Shown here one piece after another: positions 15,248 to 22,800 of a stretch of 64,000 bases of DNA. The notes under the pieces are model-generated. The model had not been told where the DNA came from and did no database searches. It was given only the letters and a program-made list of their open reading frames with translations. Made by a program: the position numbers and the translations under genes. The DNA comes from Domibacillus enclensis. GTDB taxonomy: Bacteria; Bacillota; Bacilli; Bacillales; Domibacillaceae. The stretch spans positions 310,001 through 374,000 of the forward strand of contig NZ_FTLX01000002.1 of the NCBI RefSeq assembly GCF_900156125.1. Direction: 5' to 3'. Position 1 is the first letter of the stretch. Every line of letters starts with the position of its first letter.

Positions 15248-17473
15248 ATGACAATCACGACTATTTCAGAAACGACCCTGCTGCTGCATACGTTAACTGC
15301 AGAATTTGGCGAAGAGAAAATCGGACCGCTTTTAAAAACGAGTGAACGCTGGACAGTGAAGCATCCAGAAGCGGGCTTTGCCGACTGGTCAAAAGCGATG
15401 ACGCTTGAAGCGCTCAGCTTTATGGATGAAGAAGAGCCTTATTGGACATTTGTGGCGGCGAGAATGTATTTAGCACAAACCTATCAAAGTATTGCCGAAA
15501 AAAGAGGCCTGACAGCGGATCGTGTCTACAGCCAGTTTGCCTTTCATATTCAGCGCGAGACAGAAAAAGGACTGTATGACCGTGCGTTGATCGACGCGTA
15601 TACGGAAGATGAACTAAACGAAATCGGCCGGCTGATTGAACCGGAACGGGATCAATTATTTACATACATTGGGCTGAAAATGCTGATCGACCGCTATGTG
15701 GTCCGGGATTTTGACAAAACAGCGGTGGAGCTGCCGCAGGAGCGCTGGCTCGTGATTGCGATGACACTCATGAAGAATGAAAAGGAAAACCGGCTGGCGA
15801 AAATTGCGGAATCCTACTGGGCGATGAGCCAATTGTATATGACAGTTGCAACACCGACGCTGTCGAATGCCGGAAAACCATATGGACAGCTGTCGAGCTG
15901 CTTTATCGACACGGTAGACGACAGCCTGCAGGGCATTTACGACAGCAATACTGACGTGGCGACATTGTCGAAATACGGCGGCGGAATCGGCGTATATATG
16001 GGGAAAGTGCGCAGCCGTGGCTCGTCTATTCGCGGATTCAAAGGGGCATCAAGCGGTGTCATGCCGTGGATCAAGCAGCTGAACAATACAGCGGTCAGTG
16101 TAGACCAGCTTGGCCAGCGTCAGGGAGCTGTTGCCGTGTACTTGGATGTTTGGCACAAAGACGTGTTTTCCTTCCTGGATTTAAAGTTGAATAATGGCGA
16201 CGAGCGCCTTCGCGCACATGACATCTTTACGGGCGTTTGCCTGCCGGACCTTTTCATGGAGCAGGTGGAGGCGCGCGGCGAGTGGCATTTATTTGATCCG
16301 CATGAGGTACGTACGGTGATGGGCTTTTCGCTCGAGGACTACTATGATGAACGCCGCGGCAGTGGAACATTCCGCAGAAAGTACGAGCAGTGTGTCGCAA
16401 ATGAGCAGTTGTCACGTGAAACGGTTCAGGCGATCGATATTATGAAGCGAATTATGCGCTCCCAGCTGGAAACCGGTGTGCCGTTTATGTTTTACCGGGA
16501 TGAAGTGAATCGGAGTAATCCGAACAAGCATGAAGGAATGATTTATTCTAGTAACTTGTGTACCGAAATTTTCCAAAATATGAGTCCGACAAAATTTGAA
16601 TCAATCCAGATGGAAGACGACGTGATCGTGACGCGCAAAAAACCGGGCGACTTTGTTGTGTGCAACCTGTCCTCGATTAATCTCGGCAAAGCGGTGCCGG
16701 CAGACGTTTTGGACCGTCTGATCCGCATCCAGGTGCGCATGCTCGATAACGTGATTGACTTGAATATGATTCCGGTTCCTCAAGCGGAACGGACGAACAG
16801 CCGGTACCGTGGCATCGGGCTTGGCACATTCGGCTGGCATCATCTGCTGGCACTGAAAAACATCCGCTGGGAAGCCGATGAAGCGGTGGAATACGCAGAT
16901 GCGCTTTATGAAAAAATTGCTTATTTGACGATTCAGGCCTCCATGGAGCTCGCCAAAGAAAAAGGGGAATATCCACTGTTCGACGGATCGGACTGGGATT
17001 CCGGCGCTTATTTTAACAAGCGCGGCTACGAGGGCGCGAAGTGGGATGAACTGCGGGAAAACGTGCAAAAGAATGGCATGCGAAACGGCTACTTAATGGC
17101 GGTGGCACCGAATTCTTCCACATCCATTATTGCCGGCAGTACCGCAAGCATCGATCCGATTTTCCAAAAAAGCTATTCCGAAGAAAAGAAGGATTACAAA
17201 ATTCCAGTCACCGTTCCAGACTTAAATGCTGACACAACGTGGTACTACAAATCAGCATACTTTATCGACCAGCAATGGACATTAAAGCAAAACGCCGCAC
17301 GCCAGCGCCACATTGACCAGGGCGTTTCACTGAATCTGTACGTCCAAAATACGATAAAGGCAAAAGAACTGCTTGATTTGCATATAGCGGCCTGGAATCA
17401 AGGATTGAAAACGACGTATTATGTACGTTCCACATCCGTCGAGCTGCTCGAATGCGAATCGTGCTCCAGCTAA
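15248..17473 (+). CDS. nrdA: Ribonucleoside-diphosphate reductase, alpha (catalytic) subunit, class I
   Basis: Reduces ribonucleoside diphosphates to deoxyribonucleotides for DNA synthesis, using a radical generated in the beta subunit. The 741-aa protein has the active-site cysteine Cys218 (LSSCFID), the Asn436-x-Cys438-x-Glu440 triad (NLCTE), the partner Cys472 (VVCNLSS), and a C-terminal redox pair in CESC (736-739) that receives electrons from thioredoxin. A typical N-terminal ATP-cone is not evident, so dATP feedback may be absent. AAAAGGAGG sits nine bases before the ATG. A cobalamin riboswitch and terminator precede it, and nrdB follows after 147 bases. Confidence 0.94.
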   Translation: MTITTISETTLLLHTLTAEFGEEKIGPLLKTSERWTVKHPEAGFADWSKAMTLEALSFMDEEEPYWTFVAARMYLAQTYQSIAEKRGLTADRVYSQFAFHIQRETEKGLYDRALIDAYTEDELNEIGRLIEPERDQLFTYIGLKMLIDRYVVRDFDKTAVELPQERWLVIAMTLMKNEKENRLAKIAESYWAMSQLYMTVATPTLSNAGKPYGQLSSCFIDTVDDSLQGIYDSNTDVATLSKYGGGIGVYMGKVRSRGSSIRGFKGASSGVMPWIKQLNNTAVSVDQLGQRQGAVAVYLDVWHKDVFSFLDLKLNNGDERLRAHDIFTGVCLPDLFMEQVEARGEWHLFDPHEVRTVMGFSLEDYYDERRGSGTFRRKYEQCVANEQLSRETVQAIDIMKRIMRSQLETGVPFMFYRDEVNRSNPNKHEGMIYSSNLCTEIFQNMSPTKFESIQMEDDVIVTRKKPGDFVVCNLSSINLGKAVPADVLDRLIRIQVRMLDNVIDLNMIPVPQAERTNSRYRGIGLGTFGWHHLLALKNIRWEADEAVEYADALYEKIAYLTIQASMELAKEKGEYPLFDGSDWDSGAYFNKRGYEGAKWDELRENVQKNGMRNGYLMAVAPNSSTSIIAGSTASIDPIFQKSYSEEKKDYKIPVTVPDLNADTTWYYKSAYFIDQQWTLKQNAARQRHIDQGVSLNLYVQNTIKAKELLDLHIAAWNQGLKTTYYVRSTSVELLECESCSS

Positions 17474-17583
17474 AAAAAGACACGAACATGCTTTCGTTTT
17501 GAAGGAAGATGTGCTATTCTATAAATAGAACGCACCTTCGTATTATCGTGATAGAATGAACGAAATCCAAATTCACACAAAGC

Positions 17584-17620
17584 GAGGTGAGCAGCCTTCC
17601 GCAATGGAAGGCTGACTAAA
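17584..17620 (+). promoter_or_regulatory. nrdB ribosome site separated from the start by a 9-bp hairpin
   Basis: GAGGTGA (17584-17590) is about 30 bases before the TTG start at 17621. The gap holds a perfect 9-bp hairpin, cagccttcc (17592-17600) and ggaaggctg (17606-17614) with loop gcaat. If folded, the remaining distance is one base plus six (actaaa), a normal spacing. The weaker alternative GGAAGG (17606-17611) is inside the stem. Confidence 0.65.
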
Positions 17621-19719
17621 TTGACAGAAATAAAGAAAAGAGTATTGATGGACAAGGAAGCGCCGAACCGTTCAACCGCGATCGTAAACGGCCGATCCTC
17701 AAATGTACTGAACTGGGATGACGTGAAATTTGACTGGGCGTATCCTAAATACAAGCGGATGCTAGGGAACTTCTGGACTCCGTTCCTGTTTTGAGCGGAG
17801 TATAAACTCTTTGAATTCAGGGGAACTCCTAACGTACAGGCGAGGACAATCCTGAGCGAAGCTTAATCAAAGGAGATTGGGTGCTATGGAAGAACAGTGG
17901 AAAGTTCTGAAATATAATCCGAATTATGTAGTAAGCAACTTAGGGAGAGTAAGAAATAATAAAAGTGGACGTATTTTAAGTAATCGCCCAGACAATAAGG
18001 GATATTGCCGCATTAGCATTAATGTTGATGGAAAATATAAAGATTTCAAGATACATCGTTTAGTTGCAGAAAATTTTATCCTTAATGACAAACCCCATGA
18101 AAAAACAGAAATAAATCACATAGATGGGGTTAAAAGTAATAATTCATTCCTAAATCTCGAATGGATTACGCCCTCCCAAAATATGAAGCACGCTTTTAAG
18201 TCGGGGTTACACAGTCATGTAGGGGAGAAAAATTCCAATCTAACACTAAGTGATGAATCGGTATTGAAAATCTGGTCTTCTGATCTCACCCCAAAACAAG
18301 TTGCTGAGAAATATAACATTTCGTATGGTTATGCTACACGCCTTGTTAAGAAACAGGTGAGGCGTTATCTCCTTGAAAGTGATTAAGAACGTCCAACGAC
18401 TATCCTGAGAAGGAGTACACTCAAGTGAGTGGAAGCGGAGAGCCTCTGTAAAGAGTGATGATATAGTCTGCTCTCATAGGAAACTATGAGCAGTCGATCT
18501 AATCGGCGGGCAGGAAGTAACGACTCCTGTTGAACATATGGTTGAAATTAGTATGAGCAATGATGTAAAGCAGTTTCCGAGCTTATCAGAAAATGAGAAA
18601 GAAGCTTTTTTAAAAACAATCGGTTTGCTGGCTCTTCTCGACAGCATTCAAACCGACTACGCAGGAAAAGTCGCCGATTATTTAACCGACTCCAGTCTGC
18701 AGGCGCTGATGATCATCCTGGCGCAGCAGGAGGTCATTCATAATCACAGCTACTCATATGTGTTGTCGAGTCTTGTCTCAAAGGATGAGCAGGACCGGGT
18801 GTTTGATTACTGGCGGAGTGAGCCGGTGCTTGAGAAGCGGAACGAGTTTGTGTTAAAAGGCTACAAGTCGTTTGCTGAGCAGCCGACTGTCGAAAATATG
18901 CTGGATTCGATCGTGTATGATGTTATTTTAGAAGGCTTATTCTTTTATTCAGGTTTTGCCTTTTTCTATCACCTGGCGCGCCATCAAAAAATGGTCGCTT
19001 CTAGCACAATGATAAATTATATAAACCGTTGAATGAAGTGAGCGGTTTTAAAACCCTTTGAATTGCTGGGAACCCCTAAAGCCTTGCGTACCGAAGTGTA
19101 ACAATCAAAAGGATAGAACAATGGGCAATCAGCACCCAAGCTACCTCATGGCGAGAGGTAGAAGGGTCAACGACTATCGAAAGCACGCCAGATGGCGGAA
19201 GCGAGTAGAGTACACTCAAGCGAGTGGAAGCGGAGGGCATGGGCAACCATGGTGATATAGTCTGTTCTCATATGAAAGTGTGAGCTGCTTCACGCGGGCT
19301 GAGTTTAGCGAACTTAGCTGAACAGTAAGGACGAACAGCTTCACGTCGATTTATTTGTGAAAATATACCAGGAACTGTTAAACGAATATCCCGAGTTTAA
19401 CACACCGGATCGTGCTCAAAAGGTGCAGGCCATTTTTATGGAAGCCGCAGAGCTTGAAGTCGAATGGGCACGTGACATTATCGGTGATAAAATCGATGGT
19501 CTCGATGTGGAGGATTTAGAGGCGTATATTTATTTTTACACGAATGTTCGCTGTCAGCAGCTTGGCTACGAGAAGCCGTATCCGGATTACCGAAAAAATC
19601 CGTTGAAGTGGATTAAAGCGTATGAAGATGTTGACCTCGGCAAAACGGACTTTTTTGAGCAGCGGTCGCGCCAGTATGTAAAGGTGAATGTGCAGGATAA
19701 TGGGTTTGATGAATTGTAA
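17621..19719 (+). CDS. nrdB: Ribonucleoside-diphosphate reductase, beta subunit, split by two group I introns
   Basis: Radical-generating subunit partnering nrdA. Join 17621-17783, 18542-19029 and 19330-19719, giving a continuous 346-aa protein with no frame shift. Metal ligands and radical tyrosine are present: Asp88, Glu118 and His121 (QQEVIHNH), Tyr125, a Glu in DVILEGLFFYSGF, then Glu219/His222 in RDEQLH. Intron 1 splits the Phe codon of GNFWTPFEIS; intron 2 falls exactly before the Asp of DEQLH, both highly conserved spots as expected for homing introns. Start is TTG; an in-frame ATG at 17648 is a less likely alternative. The C-terminus ends DNGFDEL. A terminator follows. Confidence 0.9.
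17784..18541 (+). ncRNA. Group I intron 1 in nrdB (758 nt, with HNH ORF)
   Basis: The exon end ACTCCGT (17777-17783) pairs perfectly with GCGGAGT in the intron (17795-17801), with the required U-G pair at the splice site. The intron ends in G at 18541. Core elements are visible: AATTCAGGGGAACTCCTAA, GGACAATCCTGAGCGAAGC (P4-P5 region), CCAACGACTATC and GATATAGTCTG (two strands of P7). The HNH frame sits in a peripheral loop between the P5 and P7 strands, probably P6. Precedent: group I introns in phage SPbeta nrdE/nrdF. Confidence 0.93.
17886..18386 (+). CDS. Intron-encoded HNH homing endonuclease (NUMOD4-HNH)
   Basis: A 166-aa enzyme expected to cut intronless nrdB alleles and so spread intron 1. 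The N-terminal NUMOD4 motif is EQWKVLKYNPNYVVSNLGRV; the HNH nuclease is IHRLVAENF...EINHIDGVKSNNSFLNLEW; a helix-turn-helix-like tail (LTPKQVAEKYNISYGYATRL) probably binds DNA. I choose ATG 17886 because AAAGGAG lies ten bases upstream; the in-frame TTG at 17877 is too close to that site. The gene is clearly more AT-rich than the surrounding reductase exons, a sign of separate origin. All expected motifs look intact, so the element may still be mobile. Confidence 0.92.
   Translation: MEEQWKVLKYNPNYVVSNLGRVRNNKSGRILSNRPDNKGYCRISINVDGKYKDFKIHRLVAENFILNDKPHEKTEINHIDGVKSNNSFLNLEWITPSQNMKHAFKSGLHSHVGEKNSNLTLSDESVLKIWSSDLTPKQVAEKYNISYGYATRLVKKQVRRYLLESD
19030..19329 (+). ncRNA. Group I intron 2 in nrdB (300 nt, no ORF)
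   Basis: The exon end AAACCGT (19023-19029) pairs with GCGGTTT just inside the intron, with a U-G pair at the cut. The last base is G19329, after which GACGAACAG continues the frame. The core matches intron 1: CTTTGAATT, GGGAACCCCTAA, TCAACGACTATC, GAGTACACTCAAGCGAGTGG and GATATAGTCTG. No endonuclease frame is present, so this intron is either a degenerate homing element or spread with help from another. Confidence 0.92.
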
Positions 19720-19728
19720 AGGACGAAG

Positions 19729-19758
19729 GACTGGGTGAACAAGCTCAGTCTTTTTTCT
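19729..19758 (+). terminator. Intrinsic terminator after nrdB
   Basis: A short stem gactg/cagtc with an 11-base loop is followed by six T. Confidence 0.65.
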
Positions 19759-19848
19759 TTACATCATTTTTACATCATATTCATATTTTCCCTACATTCC
19801 TTCGTTAAACTGGCACAAGATGTTCATTTTGAGGAGGAATCACTGTAC

Positions 19849-22800
19849 ATGCAACGAAAGCCTTTTTATTCCCTTGTGTTAGCGAGCAGCTTATCGGTAT
19901 CTTCATTGATTGTCCCGGCGCCTCTTGCTTTAGCGGAAGACGCGACTTCAGCGCAAGCGGTTACAGCACCGCCTATTATGATTACAGAACTTTTGCCGAA
20001 CAGCGACAATGTCGACAAGTCAGATGGATTTGAATTTATTGAGCTGTATAACAATAGCAGCCAGCCTTTTAGCTTAAAAGATTACAAGCTTGTATACGGA
20101 TATCCAGATGGGAAGACCGCCGACTGGACATTTAAAGAAGACAAAGAAATTGCTCCAGGGGAAACGATGGTCGTCTGGGTGAAAAATGCGGCCAATGCTT
20201 CTATGACAAGAGATGATTTTAATACAGCATTCAATCTTGCATTAGGAGAAACCCAGTTTACATACATAGAGTCCGATGGTATGGCGAATACGGCAGAACG
20301 AAGCATGTCAGTGGCGGATACAGCAGGCAATCTTTTAACGACAGCGTCTTACACACCGGACGATGTGGAACTAAACAATGGCATTCAGTATAAAGCAGGC
20401 ACAGATGGGAAAACAATGGAGGTTTTAACCTCTTCTGAACCGGCCACTCCGGGTACATTACTGGACGGCCAAAAGCCAGAAGGACCGGTTGAAGTAGATG
20501 CAGTGCCGCCCGTTATCACGCACACGCCTGCAGAGTCCGTTGAAGCGGGAAGTGACGTGGTGGTCCGTGCATCTGTCACGGACGAAACAAAAATTGAACG
20601 GGTAAAGGTGCTTTATCAAGTGATAGAAGGCGGGGACTGGCTTGAAAAAGAAATGACGGCAGGATCAGACGGTTCATATGAAGCCGTCATTAGCGCCTCC
20701 GAGCTTGTATCCAATCAAATATCATATCGTGTTGTAGCGTTTGACGGACAAAATACAGCCGAAACAGAAACGTTCCTATTGTCTATAGAAGGATTGGATT
20801 ACGACCCGCAGGCTGTTCCTGACTTGCTTGTCACGGAGCTTGTGCCAGATTCAACGAATGTCAATGGCCTGGATGGGTACGAATTTATCGAAGTCTACAA
20901 CAATACCGATCAAGAAGTGAATTTAAAAGATTATACGCTTCGGTACCGGTATCCTGCTGAAGGAGCGGAAGCCGATTTAATTTGGAAAGCAGAGAAAGAA
21001 GACCTGACGCTGCCTGCCGGTGAAACGATGACGTACTGGATTGTAAATGCAGGGAATCAAGATAAAACGGTCGCTGATTTCAATGCCAACTACGGAACGG
21101 ATTTGCAGGAAAATGTGAATATCGTCAAAGTTCACTCAGACGGCATGGCGAACGGAAGCTCTCGTGGAGTAGCCATTTCGACCAACACCGGTGTAGATCT
21201 TTCAGCTGCGTATTATTTCGACCAGCCGAATGTGGATGATACAAATGCGAACAAAGGCATTTTCTATTCATTCCCGCGTCAGCCTGGAAGTAAGGACATG
21301 CTGAAATACAGTGCGGGCAAGGAAAATGCAACACCCGGAACAGTAGATGCTGTACAGGTGCCATCCGTAAGAAAGAAAATGACCGGGGATGAACAGCCTC
21401 CAACCATTACAGATATGACTGAAACGGCTCCTGTTTCTGCCCGTCAAAATGTGACATTGACTTTTGATGGGACAGACGATCAATCGGTTAAAACGATGCG
21501 GTTATTTTACAAAACAAAGGAATCGGACGACTACACATCGGTTGATTTAATCGAAAATTACGACACGGGATTATACGCCCATACGGTTTATTCTTCCGAC
21601 CTGCTGGGCAAGGAAGGGCTGCATTATTACGTGCAGGCCTCAGACGGTTCGAATGTGGTCGAAACAGATGTAAAAGAGATCCAAATTCAAAATGACACAA
21701 GTGAAAAAACAGGATTAAATGTAGAGGATGGTTCACTGTTAAGCAAAACGGCCACCATCAAATCGTATGGAACGGATTCTACACTGTCGATTGACGGTCA
21801 AGACGTCACAGCGGATACTATTCCGTCTCTGCCTTCGCAAGCGTATTTTGCGTTTGATGCGAAAAAAGTAAATTTGTATTTTAAAAATGGTGTAACGATT
21901 GGGGAAGAAACCCTTCATATTTTTGATGATACGATTAACACGTATGAAACCATTACCGTTCCGGTCGATCCTTCTCAATTTAAAATGGGCGAAGAAACGA
22001 CGATGTCCATTCGTGCAGGAACAAAGGTGTCACCTTTTGATACAACTTCCGAAGAAAACCGGGATGACTTTTATGTGAAGAATGTGCGCCTGGTGCTTGA
22101 AGATGGAACGACGATTTACGACCCTGCTTTTAATGACACGGCCAAGGAAATATCGGTTGGTGACGGAGCAAGTGCAAAGCCGGTCGTTGATTTTTCATTT
22201 AACGTACCTGATGCCGCATTTACAGCAAAAGCCTTTAAATGGGATACCGAAAAAGAAGAAGACGGCGATCATGTAGTTGAATCGGGCGGCAGTCATCCGA
22301 CGCGTGCAACCGTTCAAATAGACAACAGTGCACCGGTCATCCTCCCTTCCCTTCAAGAAGGGGAAGAGTATAAAGGAGAGTTTTCGATCCACGCAGAAGT
22401 AGAGGATGCATCCGATGTTGAAGCATTATCGGCAACGCTGGATGGGGAAGACATTACGCTGCCATTGGATACGTCATCTGCTGATTTATCGCCAGGCGCC
22501 CATACTGTAGAGTATACAGCTGTTGACCGCGCAGGAAACGAAGCGAAAAAATCGGTTGCCTTTACAGTGGTAGAAGAGCACCCGTACGCACCGGAGGCGA
22601 TATCCCCGGCGGACGGAGAAACGAATGTGAACCCGAACAACGCAAAGCTGCAGGTGAAAGTGACGGATCCGACCAATGATACGCTCGATGTTGATTTTTA
22701 CCGCGGCTATGAGTACAAGCCAGGCGACGAAGAAGTCCGTGTATTTGAACATAACGCCGAGCAGGAGCCGCCGAAAGAAATGGTGCCGGCAGGAGAAACG

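Noticed and set aside
15244-15250. ATG at 15244 as the nrdA start
   Set aside because: It is in another frame; ATG 15248 is nine bases from AAAAGGAGG and opens the full reductase frame.
19058-19255. 65-aa frame inside intron 2 as an endonuclease remnant
   Set aside because: It covers the folded intron core and has no HNH, GIY-YIG or LAGLIDADG motif.
17621-19719. nrdB as a pseudogene broken by two stop-containing insertions
   Set aside because: Both interruptions have group I cores and P1 pairings at their 5' ends; removing them gives an intact frame with all metal ligands.
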